Part shown: in pieces, positions 7,692-16,745 of the stretch
Layout of the letters: each line of letters begins with the position of its first letter
Position numbering within the stretch: the stretch's first letter is position 1
From: Pirellulales bacterium
GTDB taxonomy: Bacteria; Planctomycetota; Planctomycetia; Pirellulales; Lacipirellulaceae
DNA length: 40,817 nucleotides
Reading direction: 5' to 3'
NCBI GenBank assembly: GCA_022841705.1
Contig: JALHQZ010000018.1
Coordinates: forward strand, 1-40,817
The notes under the pieces: generated by a model
Database searches by the model: none
What the model saw: only the letters and a program-made list of their open reading frames with translations
What the model was told of the DNA's origin: nothing
Made by a program: the position numbers and the translations under genes

Positions 7692-8102
7692 ATGAGCGTG
7701 ATTACCCACCGTTGCCGCTTGTCTTTCTTTCCCAAGAAGGTAGAGTTTGACCCGGCCAACTACCAGGACGAATCCAAGCTGTTGTTTCCACCGCATCCGT
7801 CGTGGCTCAGCTGGATGCACGAGACTTTGACTTTGGCGAACAGGCGCTGGGTGACGTACCTGCGTGACGAGGACGCTCGAACCAAGCACGAAGTGCACGA
7901 CGTACCCGAGCACGTTCTGCTCGATGCAAAGGCGGGTCAAATGAGTCAAGAGACAGTGGAATGGGCGACAAAAATGCTGGAGCGCCCGGGCGTCGTCGTT
8001 GTGTCAATCGAGCAAGAGGAAGACAAAGGAGCTTACAAAGGCATTCGCTACTTTACCATTGTTCGCAACGCCGACGGCGGCGCATTCGTTTGCTCCAATT
8101 GA
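7692..8102 (+). CDS. Unknown 136-residue protein
   Basis: A small soluble protein starting MSVITHRCRLSFF, with aromatic residues spread through the first half (FFPPHPSWLSWMHE) and alternating strand-like segments near the end (VVVVSIEQEE, IRYFTIVRNADGG). There is no signal peptide or membrane span. I do not recognise it. The ATGAGC start follows an A8 tract, and the same-strand gene at 8138 begins 35 bases downstream behind its own A6 tract. The two are therefore likely separate transcripts. Confidence 0.7.
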   Translation: MSVITHRCRLSFFPKKVEFDPANYQDESKLLFPPHPSWLSWMHETLTLANRRWVTYLRDEDARTKHEVHDVPEHVLLDAKAGQMSQETVEWATKMLERPGVVVVSIEQEEDKGAYKGIRYFTIVRNADGGAFVCSN

Positions 8103-8137
8103 GTGAAGTCTCATTTTCGGTTTGTGCATAAAAAACG

Positions 8138-8500
8138 ATGAGCGCGCCCACTGAAACTGGCGTCTTGTTGCAGGTCCATTTTCCAACGCGCGTCGACGGC
8201 AGCGGTGTTGTTGCGCCGATTGAATTTGGCGCAGTAACCGTCGATCCGAAGAGCTTTGCTTTCGCGGGCACATTTCAGCGCACCGACGCAAGCGGCAGAA
8301 AGGTGCATTTGGTCAAAGTGTCGCAGCCTCATTTGGGTACACAGGTCGCGTTTTGCGGTGTCGGCGAGGTGGCGGCAATTGAGTTGGTGAAGCTGTTGCG
8401 CTATGTGCTCGAAGGTCGCATTAGCCGGCCGACGTACAGGATCGAGCTGACGCTGTGGAACAAACCCGAAGAGCAAAAGAGCAAATTGAATGGGAAGTAA
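8138..8500 (+). CDS. Unknown 120-residue beta-rich protein
   Basis: Starts MSAPTETGVLLQVHF and reads as alternating short strands (VLLQVHFPTRV, FAFAGTFQRT, KVHLVKVSQP, YRIELTLWNK) with one helix (AAIELVKLLRYVL, about 78-91). That suggests a compact beta-sandwich or OB-like small protein, but no signature residues identify it. The start follows gcataaaaaacg, typical for this window. The stop is three bases before the next ATG (8504), so the pair may share a message, although the A5 directly in front of 8504 could serve as its own start signal. Confidence 0.7.
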   Translation: MSAPTETGVLLQVHFPTRVDGSGVVAPIEFGAVTVDPKSFAFAGTFQRTDASGRKVHLVKVSQPHLGTQVAFCGVGEVAAIELVKLLRYVLEGRISRPTYRIELTLWNKPEEQKSKLNGK

Positions 8501-8503
8501 AAA

Positions 8504-10597
8504 ATGTCGAATTTTACAACCTATGAACGTTCGCCTGTCATTCAGGCACGCATGTGCGAGTGGCGCGAGGAGCTGCGCCACGCTTCGAAGAAGCTTGGCG
8601 ATCCTTTCGATGTCGCACACGTCGCTTGCGATCCGATCACACGATCGCTCGAAGTTTCGCCCTATGCATTCTTGACGGCAGGCTGGCTGGAGCGCAATGC
8701 GCGCTCGTTTGCCAGCAACACAAAGGCCGGTCGTGCGTGGGCTGCGGCGACCAAGAAGAGCAAGCAGCCACTTGCAGTCGCAGTCAACTTTCGAATGCTT
8801 CTGCCACACCGCGCCGAGCGTGCGCCGCTTTCATCCTATTCTGTCGCCATTTCAGAGGCGCTCGTGCCGGTTGATCCGAGTGCCATCGTCGCCATTGTGA
8901 CTCTGACATTCGGCGTGCTGCCAGAGGCGCTGCTCGCGCGCCAGCTCCATTCGCGCGAGTTTTGCATCGCTGGCGGTGCGCTGATTGGTTTCGAGGAGTC
9001 GCGTGGCTTTGATCGCGTTCACTTTGAACTGGTGCAGCGCACACCACTCGAGCGAGCGCAGATTGCCGCGCTGACACGAGCATTCGGCGCCGACAAGGCA
9101 GCGGCGCTGTTTGACTCGCTCCATCGATGCCACCCGAATACACTGGCGCACCTCGTCGCGCAGTGTCTGCACACGCCTCTGCTGCCGGGCGCCAAGAGCT
9201 ATCGGGAAACGAGGCGCGCGAATGCCAAAGCGAAACAAGCTCGCGCTCGCAGCGCCAGCCGCTCAGACGACGAAGAAGAGGCAGACTACGAAGACGAGGA
9301 GAGCGGCGAGACCATTGGGTCAGAGGACACCGAAGAGGAACAGGAGGATGAGGATGGCGACGAGTTGGAGAGCGACAGCTTGATTGCCTCGAGCGATGGC
9401 GATAGCGAATTGTCGATTGCACGCCCGCCGATTCCACCGGCGCGACGCTTGGTACCTCGAGCGCCACGCACACCTGAAAGCAGCAGCAGCAGCAGCAGCA
9501 GCAGCGATACCGAGGCGCCTGTTGCACTGGCGTTCAAAGACAACCCGCTTGCCTTTATGGCAGAGTCGATTGACAGCGACACAGAGAGCGGAGACAGCGG
9601 CGATGCATCGCCGCTCTTGGCGAGCGTTCAGAACAACCCGCTTGCCTTTATGGCAGAGTCGATTGACAGCGACAGCGAGGAGAGTGGCGTGGCTGAAAAT
9701 GTTGAAGAGAGCGCGCCGGCGGCTCCGGCGCCAGAGCCGCGCCCGTTCCGAGAGCACCGAACGAATGAGCTGGCCTGGATGCAGCTTGCAGTGCAGACTG
9801 GCGCTGTAGAGTTGCTGTTTGAGTTGACGTTTTTGGGCGAAGCAGGCGTGGTGCGCGCTCGCTCCGACCGCTTCCAGGTCTCTTCCGCACTCGTCCCGTT
9901 TTCGATCGGCAACAACGCCGACGACGATCTTCCGCTGCTGACGACGACCGCCGAACGATTGGCGAGCACTGCGCCACCCTGCGTTTTTGTTTTCTCAGAG
10001 TATGAAGAGAAGACGCAGGAGGTGGCGGTTGAAGAGATCGACGCGGCGCCGGCGGTCGAAGAGATCGAGGTGGCAGCGGCACCACCCGAGAATCCGAGCG
10101 CGGCTGCGCAACCGCGCGCCTCGACCAAGACGACGCTGGGCCGCCTTGCGTACATTGACATTGGCGAGTACACGCTGATCGAACTCGAGCTCTACGGCCT
10201 ACGACGGCTCGAGGCGCTGTTTGCGCTGCAGATGCACGGCGAGCGTCCGGCGCTCTACTCGCGGACCAGTGGCCTTTCGCGATACCAGCGCGAGACGCTG
10301 GGGCAAGCGGCCAAGGCGCGAGAATACTGGCACCAGACAGCCGGTCTGTTTGTGCTGTGCGCCGCTACGGCACTCGACGCCACGCTGCGGCGCTCTCTGA
10401 TGACGCTTGAGCGCCGCTGGTGCGCGCCAGAAGAGGCGGCGGCGCACTGTCGCGATATTGCCAAGTTTCTCTCGGAAACGCCAGCCTCTCTCGCGGCCGC
10501 CGACGACGACGAGAACCAAGACGCTGGCGAGCGCTCGTTTGTCGCGATGCTTGAGACGATTGTTCGGCGCTGGCGCGAATTCATTTCTTCACAGTAA
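8504..10597 (+). CDS. Large unknown protein with acidic disordered middle
   Basis: A 697-residue protein. Residues about 1-235 and 415-697 look folded. Between them lies a long disordered region rich in D, E and S (about 245-410) with a Ser run of nine (326-334). Two identical 40-base segments (9541-9580 and 9634-9673, 93 bases apart) encode NPLAFMAESIDSD twice, an in-frame duplication. The folded parts have no motif I know. Such acidic Ser-rich linkers are usual in abundant viral proteins that are casein-kinase substrates, which fits the two kinases at 33.9-36.4 kb, but this is a guess. Its 3' end overlaps the convergent gene 10581-11474 by 17 bases. Confidence 0.75.
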   Translation: MSNFTTYERSPVIQARMCEWREELRHASKKLGDPFDVAHVACDPITRSLEVSPYAFLTAGWLERNARSFASNTKAGRAWAAATKKSKQPLAVAVNFRMLLPHRAERAPLSSYSVAISEALVPVDPSAIVAIVTLTFGVLPEALLARQLHSREFCIAGGALIGFEESRGFDRVHFELVQRTPLERAQIAALTRAFGADKAAALFDSLHRCHPNTLAHLVAQCLHTPLLPGAKSYRETRRANAKAKQARARSASRSDDEEEADYEDEESGETIGSEDTEEEQEDEDGDELESDSLIASSDGDSELSIARPPIPPARRLVPRAPRTPESSSSSSSSSDTEAPVALAFKDNPLAFMAESIDSDTESGDSGDASPLLASVQNNPLAFMAESIDSDSEESGVAENVEESAPAAPAPEPRPFREHRTNELAWMQLAVQTGAVELLFELTFLGEAGVVRARSDRFQVSSALVPFSIGNNADDDLPLLTTTAERLASTAPPCVFVFSEYEEKTQEVAVEEIDAAPAVEEIEVAAAPPENPSAAAQPRASTKTTLGRLAYIDIGEYTLIELELYGLRRLEALFALQMHGERPALYSRTSGLSRYQRETLGQAAKAREYWHQTAGLFVLCAATALDATLRRSLMTLERRWCAPEEAAAHCRDIAKFLSETPASLAAADDDENQDAGERSFVAMLETIVRRWREFISSQ
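9541..9673 (+). repeat. Two-copy 40-base direct repeat inside a gene
   Basis: Bases 9541-9580 and 9634-9673 are identical, offset by 93 bases (31 codons). They give two copies of the peptide NPLAFMAESIDSD in the disordered part of the 697-residue protein. Perfect identity points to recent duplication or gene conversion. Confidence 0.85.
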
Positions 10598-11474
10598 ACC
10601 GATCGAGCGGTGAGCGCGGTGGTGCCGATTTCGGCGGTGCAAGTGCGCGCTCAAAATAGAGCTGCTTTGGCGCCGTCGAAAAGTCGGCCACTGCCTGCGG
10701 CAGCACACCGGCCTCAATCGCCAGCGGGCCTTCGTTGCGACGTCGCTCGTGAATCATACGCACCATGACCGGATTGCCGGCCATGAGTTCGGCGGTGACT
10801 TTGGTGCAGCGCTCGGTGAGGTAGTGAAAGAGATCGTGTGGTGCAACGTCGGCCGGTGCGTTGAAGCCGGGCCACTCGCCAAAATCAAGAAGACCGGCCT
10901 GCTCGAGTGCGGCGGCAACTAGCTCCGAACAGAACCACGACTCGCCCTCGCCACTGACGCCGCTGCGCGCGAGACCGAGTTGGCGCGCGCCCAGTGCAAA
11001 CTGACCCCTGGCGTTGAGAATCTTGCCCAGCTGCGCAATCAGAAAGTTCTGCACCAGCACCTCTTGCGGCTCGGTGACCGATAGCTTCACAAAGCGCCAG
11101 CCGCGCTGAAAGCTCTTGCGGTCGTACACGAAAACGGCGCGGTCGCCGTCGACGCTGTACGTGAAGTAGCAGCGTCGCGTCGCGTCCCAAAACACCAGCT
11201 GGCAGTGAATAAACTGCTCGCCCGTCAGCAGCACTGTCATGTAGTTCCACGGCAGCAGATAGTAGTCTTTGAAAGACTGCTCGCCCGGTCCTTCTTCGTT
11301 GTCGTAGAGCAGAAACGCGACCCAAATCGTGTGAACCGCCGCGCCGGCGGGCGCCCTCTCAACAACTCTGCCCTCATTGCCGCCAACCGACGGCTGCTGG
11401 CCAAAGCAGCGGCACCGAGTCTGCTCCACACGATACTCGAGCGGCACAAACCAGTCTGGTGCCGAACCACTCAT
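10581..11474 (-). CDS. Permuted NlpC/P60-type papain-like enzyme
   Basis: A 297-residue protein. The histidine of QFIHCQLVF (H90) comes before the cysteine of WFCSELVAAALEQAGLL (C182). That order, histidine first and cysteine at the head of a helix followed by S-E-L, is the mark of the circularly permuted NlpC/P60 group, which includes YiiX, LRAT-like enzymes and poxvirus G6R. Members act as thiol hydrolases or acyltransferases on peptides or lipids; the substrate here is unknown. The flanking strands YFTYSVDGDRAVFVYD fit the barrel. I chose the ATG at 11474 because it follows an A9 tract (aacaaaaaaaaagc); the two upstream Met codons precede the tract. The gene overlaps its convergent neighbour by 17 bases. 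Confidence 0.78.
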   Translation of the reverse strand: MSGSAPDWFVPLEYRVEQTRCRCFGQQPSVGGNEGRVVERAPAGAAVHTIWVAFLLYDNEEGPGEQSFKDYYLLPWNYMTVLLTGEQFIHCQLVFWDATRRCYFTYSVDGDRAVFVYDRKSFQRGWRFVKLSVTEPQEVLVQNFLIAQLGKILNARGQFALGARQLGLARSGVSGEGESWFCSELVAAALEQAGLLDFGEWPGFNAPADVAPHDLFHYLTERCTKVTAELMAGNPVMVRMIHERRRNEGPLAIEAGVLPQAVADFSTAPKQLYFERALAPPKSAPPRSPLDRFTVKK

Positions 11475-11500
11475 GCGTGATGGTGCTTTTTTTTTGTTCA

Positions 11501-12967
11501 TCAAACAAATACGTCAGGCTCTGAGCTTTTGAACACGCGCAACATGTCTTCGACGGCGCCCAGATTTGAGATGTCTTGCTCGTTCGGAACCTCTCCCCAC
11601 GACTGGCTTGCGATATGCGCAAAGTTTTCGCGCAAGTGCCGGTATCTGACCATCGATCTTCGAAGCGTGGAGTAGTGATCGTTGACAAACGCGCGGTAGC
11701 TTTCTAGCAGCCAATCGACACGACCTGCATTAATGATTCTGTCGATCTTTTCATGCTCGGCGCGCTGATCGAGCGTCAACATGCGTAGAGGACCGACGTA
11801 GTGATAATGCGGTCGTTGCATACCAACTTGTTGGTTTCTGTTGCTTTCGACATTTCCTGCAAAAAATAGGTTTTGCCATTTTCGAACGTTTGGCGGTCGC
11901 TCAGGTTCAACGCCAAGAAGAGTGAGCAGAAGGCCGGTAGTAACGTCGCATGCGTGATGATTGCGCCAAGGAATTGCCCCCGGAGCTTCGTAAAGAAGCT
12001 CTAGAAAAGTTTCAAGCTCTTTGTCAATCAATTCCACAGCCGGGCGCGACAGGAACCAACCAGTTGCCCCGGTGCACCAAGTGAACTCCTTTTTTGCTTT
12101 GTACCTAGGCAACCAAGTGCTTTCGTAGCGACTGGTGTTGAAGGCCGCAAACACTGGCACGGGGTTTTCGCACAAAACAATCCACCGAGGCGTTGAAGCA
12201 GCCTCGGCCACGGTCATATTACCCGGCAAAAGATCGTCCAAAAGCGTCAGCAAATAGTCTTTGTTGACGTAGGTATCATCACCGATTGTGTAATACCAGT
12301 GAGCATTTGGACTGCGTTTCAACAGCTCTTTGTAAGCAAAGAGCTGTAGATTCTCAACAGGATCTTGGTTTTCCGGAAACCACCGCGGATATATATGTTT
12401 CATGCCGATAACTGACACCGATGGGTCGCCATCCTTACTGAAAAGAAACGAAGTGTTTGGGAATTTCTGCATCCATGTATCGCGGCACGCGATCGCCCGT
12501 GAAAAAATAATATTGTCACCGCTGTAAACCGAAATGGAAACGTCGTCTGCCTGTGTTTTTGCCGGAGCTGTCCAGGGCGACAAATCGATTGCAATTGGTT
12601 TGTCACACATCCAAGTTCCGCGCCTCAGCTCGGTGGCATTGAGAGGTTGACCGGCTTTGAGCTGCCAGGAAGCTGCTTTGGCGCTTCCATCGGGACAAAA
12701 GTACGATTCGCGGCGCTTCCAAAATAAGCAGGACTGCTCAATTTTCTTCAACGCAACCCGCTGTTTCCAAGCATGCGGCGACGTATCGCTTTGATTAAAA
12801 GCTCGGTGGATAAAGGCGCCGTCAAAATGCTCTAAAATGTTTTGTTCAAAGCGCGACGCGTCAAGTATATTTTCGAGCATCTTGTTCAACGTGTTCAAAA
12901 AATCTTTGGCGGCATCCCCAACAAAGTGCAGCGCGCAAGCGCTTGCAAAAAGCAGAAATATAAACAT
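11501..12967 (-). CDS. Fringe-like glycosyltransferase (GT31 type), secreted or type II
   Basis: A 488-residue protein with a short hydrophobic N-terminal signal (1-16). An N-terminal extension with cysteines precedes a GT31/fringe-like catalytic domain from about 145. CRDTWMQKFPNTSFLFS (161-177) matches the RxTW-type motif of beta-1,3-glycosyltransferases. WYYTIGDDTYVN (224-235) carries the metal-binding DD(T), and WCTGATGWFLSRPAVELI (about 296-313) is the conserved acceptor-side GAG-type segment. It would add a sugar in the host secretory pathway. AATs reading N-x-S/T occur at several places. It belongs to an AT-richer block with 13065-13904, 13973-15820 and 15911-16684. The start lacks the A-tract/ATGAGY pattern and reads aaactATGTTT. 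Confidence 0.82.
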   Translation of the reverse strand: MFIFLLFASACALHFVGDAAKDFLNTLNKMLENILDASRFEQNILEHFDGAFIHRAFNQSDTSPHAWKQRVALKKIEQSCLFWKRRESYFCPDGSAKAASWQLKAGQPLNATELRRGTWMCDKPIAIDLSPWTAPAKTQADDVSISVYSGDNIIFSRAIACRDTWMQKFPNTSFLFSKDGDPSVSVIGMKHIYPRWFPENQDPVENLQLFAYKELLKRSPNAHWYYTIGDDTYVNKDYLLTLLDDLLPGNMTVAEAASTPRWIVLCENPVPVFAAFNTSRYESTWLPRYKAKKEFTWCTGATGWFLSRPAVELIDKELETFLELLYEAPGAIPWRNHHACDVTTGLLLTLLGVEPERPPNVRKWQNLFFAGNVESNRNQQVGMQRPHYHYVGPLRMLTLDQRAEHEKIDRIINAGRVDWLLESYRAFVNDHYSTLRRSMVRYRHLRENFAHIASQSWGEVPNEQDISNLGAVEDMLRVFKSSEPDVFV

Positions 12968-13064
12968 AGTTTAAATTTAACGCGATTCATTAGCAAAAAA
13001 ATTTGTTTGTTGTCGGCTTATATTTTTTTAATCAAACGTGGTTTGAAACGGGCGGCAGCGTGCT

Positions 13065-13904
13065 TTACCCTAAAACACAGTGTTTTGCAAACGCATCTAT
13101 GTTTGCAGTGTCCAAAGCGTTTGCACCATCCAAGTGATATATCATTTGAGCGTCGTTCAAACTGCCGTAAATGTATGTACCCCATTTGTCAGTGGCGTTT
13201 TGAACGCCTTCTCTGTGCATTGTGGCCGAAATAGCTTGCGTCAGCGGCCATTCCAAAAATCCCATTTGGAAAGCAGCGTCGGGGTCTTTCTGCAGTATCG
13301 TGCGACAATGCTCCGTGAAAAAAGACGTGCGTGCAATGTGCGGATTGTTGCTCCAGGATGGGGTAAAAAGCAGCGGTATCATGCACTTTTGACATGGTAC
13401 CAAGACGGCGTCATAAAGGCCGTTGGTGTTGACGACTGTTTTCTTCAGATTAAAGCGTACGTAGTTGATGGCGGGGCCATGCAACTCCATTTGATGCAAA
13501 ACTGTCTCCAATTGAATCGTGCGACAGAAGCGCCAATCATGTTCCCAAAACAAATAGTACTTTGTTTCTACAAGCGACAACAGCCTTGAAAAAGAAACTT
13601 CGACACTGTTCATACGCGCTAAAACAAATACGGCATCGTTTTTGTGCTGCGCGCGCCACTCGACGATATTTTTCTCGTACTGAGCAAAACGCTCTTCGTG
13701 TCTGTTTGGGTTGATGTGCAACCCAATCATAAAACGCGCTTGAGATGCGCACGGCATTTCCCGCAAATAGTTGTACGTTGATGTGAAAAGACTGATGTTC
13801 GGCGCGCTTGCGGGCGGACTCGTTACAATCACCACAGTCAAAAGTTTACAGACATCCGCAACAGCTGCGCAAACAAACAAACAAACGAGAAATGCAACAA
13901 ACAT
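13065..13904 (-). CDS. Putative GT-A glycosyltransferase with signal peptide
   Basis: A 279-residue protein. Residues 1-16 are a hydrophobic signal; a Rossmann-like strand LLTVVIVTSPP opens the domain. YYLFWEHDWRF (116-126) places EHD where GT-A enzymes have the DxD metal motif. Downstream FLEWPLTQAI and the cysteine pair CQKC could belong to the acceptor side. The exact GT family is not clear to me. It is divergent from the GT8-like gene at 13973 with a 68-base gap, and both starts read AAATATG, which sets this pair apart from the ATGAGY starts elsewhere. Low GC (about 43% in the 60-base block at 13501) matches the island. Confidence 0.7.
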   Translation of the reverse strand: MFVAFLVCLFVCAAVADVCKLLTVVIVTSPPASAPNISLFTSTYNYLREMPCASQARFMIGLHINPNRHEERFAQYEKNIVEWRAQHKNDAVFVLARMNSVEVSFSRLLSLVETKYYLFWEHDWRFCRTIQLETVLHQMELHGPAINYVRFNLKKTVVNTNGLYDAVLVPCQKCMIPLLFTPSWSNNPHIARTSFFTEHCRTILQKDPDAAFQMGFLEWPLTQAISATMHREGVQNATDKWGTYIYGSLNDAQMIYHLDGANALDTANIDAFAKHCVLG

Positions 13905-13972
13905 ATTTGCTTAAAATACCGTCGGTGGTTTTGGCTTTTGCACCCGTTGGAATTGACAAAGTTTGTTGAAAT

Positions 13973-15820
13973 ATGACCTTGCTTGCAGTTTCGCTGCTGG
14001 CATTTTCTATGTGCTTTGCCACGGACAAGACGCGCGAAGCCTATATTATGACGGCAACGTCAAACGACCTTGCGACTGCTCCCGGATACATTTACGGGGC
14101 GCTTTCGCTCATCAGTTCGATTCGCAAATTCGACAAAATGAGAGACGTGCTCGTTCTCGTCGACACGTTGACGCTGTTTATGTATCCGAATGCAAAGTCT
14201 TTGTTTGACGCAAACAACGTCACGCTTGTTTTGAACAAACCCCTGCAATCAACGTCGGCGCTGCTCAAGTCGGCGATTCCGAAAAGTTGGATTGGTTCTT
14301 TTGCAAAAATGCATCTGCTACAGCTGTCGCTATGGCATTACGAAAAACTTTTGTACATGGACGTCGATGGAACGCTGCTGAAGAGCGCAGATGAAGTGTT
14401 TGCGCTACCTTTTTCCGATGAAATCACTGCATATGGCATGCGCGATTTGTACGGGTGTAGTATTCCAAACGATCGCAGTGCCCTTATGGGTGCATTTTGG
14501 ATTTGGAACACGCGATCGAATACCACGCGCCGCTCAATAGAAATGGCAAGCGTTTTCAATGATTTGCTGTTCCTGACGCGCAGCCGCCTCGGCAACGTTC
14601 CGGACGATCAACGGCTCCTTTCCCTACTTTTTGGGAGCAGGTTGCGCTTTATTGACGAAGGGATTGCGACAAATGTTGTACGCTGCGCGTGCAAGCGAGA
14701 AAACTTGGGTGTCAAAACACTCGACCAAACCGTCTATGCACATTTTATGCACGTCGTGCTGGACGTCAACCACGTGTCAAATCTTGTTGTTTCTGGCCGT
14801 GATTACAAGTGGCATGCCGCGACCATGCACACAGCTCACGTCCCTGACTGCGGCGGGGTTGCTTTCCGTTCTTGGATAGACGGTCTCAAAACAGCTCTAT
14901 CGCGCGTACCTTTGGAGCAGCGAGCGCTTGAACTCAATCCGCTGCATGAGTGCCCTGAAGTTATTCCCGAATGCAGGCCTTTTGTTCAAACGACAATCAT
15001 CGACATGGTAGCATCAAGGTTTGCTTTTGACGGCAACCTGAAGACCATAGCGGTCTGTCCGAATGGCGCAAATCAAAACGACTTTATTACAGCGCGTCTC
15101 TCGCTGCTGCAACAAAAAGAAACGTACGAAAGCGTTGTTGTGCACTTTGATGACCGAATGGCGTATAAGCCAAAGTTGGGAACAGACTACGTCTTTGTTT
15201 TTGACGATGACGATTTGCGCCCAAGCAAAGTCACGTTTCTCGGTCGTCGGATTCGATCCGTGACGCTGAAGTTCTTAAGATACGTTGGTCAACGTTTTGG
15301 CATCTGCGATATTGTACTCGACGCAATGTCCAGTTTCGATGCGAAATTTTTACAGCTGAAAAGCGCAGACGGCGCCGACTCGGTCAATTCAACGATTCCT
15401 TTGTTTGTGCGCAGACATTGGCATACAATCGACAGATCGATGGTGTCTGACCTTTTGCACGGCACGCAAAATTTGAACGACGGCAATTTGGAGTCTGTGA
15501 CCTACATACCTGAGCCATGGGACAATCGCGGCCTCTTGATTGATATGCGTCGAACCTTTCTTGTCTGCCGCATAGAAATTTATGCTGGCGATCATGATGG
15601 CGATAGCGGAGATGTTCTGGCCAATGATATGCTGTACGCAAACGACGGCGCTATCTCCTTTGGACGGGTTTTGCACAAAACCCGGCCGCATTTCGATCTG
15701 GAATACCCCACAAACGTATTCAACCTTTTTCTGCGGTTTTCCGGTCACAAGCAATGGCTGCGCATACGCGAAATTCATTTGCAATACGGGGAAGACGAAA
15801 CTCTGCCGTGCAAAAAATGA
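13973..15820 (+). CDS. GT8-like (glycogenin-type) glycosyltransferase with C-terminal accessory domain
   Basis: A 615-residue protein. A signal peptide (1-16) is followed by a GT8-type domain: AYIMTATSND (23-32), SFAKMHLLQLSLWHYEKLLY (109-128) and the metal motif DVD (130-132, in YMDVDGTLL). H735-like histidines near VYAHFMHVVL fit the second metal ligand site of GT8. Retaining GT8 enzymes transfer sugar from UDP-sugars. From about 300 on there is a second region. Its last 130 residues (ESVTYIPEPWDNRGLLIDMR to the end) are strand-rich and end RIREIHLQYG, resembling F5/8-type or beta-N-acetylglucosaminidase-associated carbohydrate-binding domains. It is part of the AT-rich glycan block; the convergent methyltransferase follows after 90 bases with no clear feature. 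Confidence 0.78.
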   Translation: MTLLAVSLLAFSMCFATDKTREAYIMTATSNDLATAPGYIYGALSLISSIRKFDKMRDVLVLVDTLTLFMYPNAKSLFDANNVTLVLNKPLQSTSALLKSAIPKSWIGSFAKMHLLQLSLWHYEKLLYMDVDGTLLKSADEVFALPFSDEITAYGMRDLYGCSIPNDRSALMGAFWIWNTRSNTTRRSIEMASVFNDLLFLTRSRLGNVPDDQRLLSLLFGSRLRFIDEGIATNVVRCACKRENLGVKTLDQTVYAHFMHVVLDVNHVSNLVVSGRDYKWHAATMHTAHVPDCGGVAFRSWIDGLKTALSRVPLEQRALELNPLHECPEVIPECRPFVQTTIIDMVASRFAFDGNLKTIAVCPNGANQNDFITARLSLLQQKETYESVVVHFDDRMAYKPKLGTDYVFVFDDDDLRPSKVTFLGRRIRSVTLKFLRYVGQRFGICDIVLDAMSSFDAKFLQLKSADGADSVNSTIPLFVRRHWHTIDRSMVSDLLHGTQNLNDGNLESVTYIPEPWDNRGLLIDMRRTFLVCRIEIYAGDHDGDSGDVLANDMLYANDGAISFGRVLHKTRPHFDLEYPTNVFNLFLRFSGHKQWLRIREIHLQYGEDETLPCKK

Positions 15821-15910
15821 AAGCCGTTAAATTATGCTTTCCGACATACAAGCGCCGCAAGACTAGCTTTTGTTTGCAAGACCTTTTTATAAACGCGCAA
15901 CTCTTTACGT

Positions 15911-16684
15911 TCAGAGAGCTGGTTTTTTCGTGAAAACCACTGCTTCGTGATAGAACGTGATGCTTTCGAGACCAGGAAGGTCAGCCGGAGCGGCCTGAGA
16001 ACTGCGCACTAGCACTGGCAACCAGTCCTGTACCACGTGTGCGAAAAACGTTTTCTGATTTTGCCCATCCCGCATGCAATCACCACCACCGCCTGTTGAC
16101 AGTTTTGTGCCAGGCACATTCCAGTTCATGCAGCTGCTGTGTACGTCCTCGACAATGTAAGCGCCGCCGGGCGCAACACTTGGCCATAGAGTGATAAGTG
16201 AAATCTTTTGGTGCTCGCTCATGTGTGAGCCGTCGTCTACTATCAGATCAAAAGGCAAGCTGTTGCTCACAGCCGCCAGCAAGTCCGCTGGATTGCTCTG
16301 GTCTCCATAATGCAAAACTGCGACGTTTGGATTTTCTTGCTCCCACTGCCGCCCGCATTCGCGCTGATATTCAAAAACGTGAATGTCGCCAAATTTGAAA
16401 ATGGAGCGCCAGACATTTGCGGATCCGCCTGGCCCATGCGGCATAAAGCAACCGAGACCGATTTCAAAAATGCGCGGTGGTGTTTTTGCTTCTTGAACAA
16501 GTTTGCTGAGCACTTGCCAGTACATTGTTTCGTAAGTGTGCAGTGTAGTCTTGTCCGTCGAAAAGCCAGAATTTGCAACAAACGATTTGAAGTCTGTCGC
16601 TGAACGCATGGTTTTCCAAGCCGGCACGTTCGACGCCAAGCACGCGCAGATAAAAAAACAGTGAAACAACAATTTATAAGTCAT
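15911..16684 (-). CDS. SAM-dependent methyltransferase, sugar O-methyltransferase (CmcI/MycE) type
   Basis: A 257-residue protein with an N-terminal signal (MTYKLLFHCFFICACLA). A Rossmann methyltransferase fold follows: motif I RIFEIGLGC (71-79), the acidic ribose-binding region HVFEYQREC, motif FDLIVDDGSHMSEH (145-158) and post-motif GGAYIVEDVHSS (173-184). The DDGSH...EDVH pattern is that of CmcI/MycE-like metal-dependent O-methyltransferases that act on sugar hydroxyls. Next to three secreted glycosyltransferases it most likely methylates a glycan in the secretory pathway. The start at 16684 reads caaaaaATGACT; a Met eight codons upstream lies before the A-tract and would spoil the signal peptide. 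Confidence 0.8.
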   Translation of the reverse strand: MTYKLLFHCFFICACLASNVPAWKTMRSATDFKSFVANSGFSTDKTTLHTYETMYWQVLSKLVQEAKTPPRIFEIGLGCFMPHGPGGSANVWRSIFKFGDIHVFEYQRECGRQWEQENPNVAVLHYGDQSNPADLLAAVSNSLPFDLIVDDGSHMSEHQKISLITLWPSVAPGGAYIVEDVHSSCMNWNVPGTKLSTGGGGDCMRDGQNQKTFFAHVVQDWLPVLVRSSQAAPADLPGLESITFYHEAVVFTKKPAL

Positions 16685-16745
16685 TTTTTGATGTTGAATG
16701 TCTTTCATTGCGCAATACCATAAGAAAGAATTGCTCCGCGCTCTC

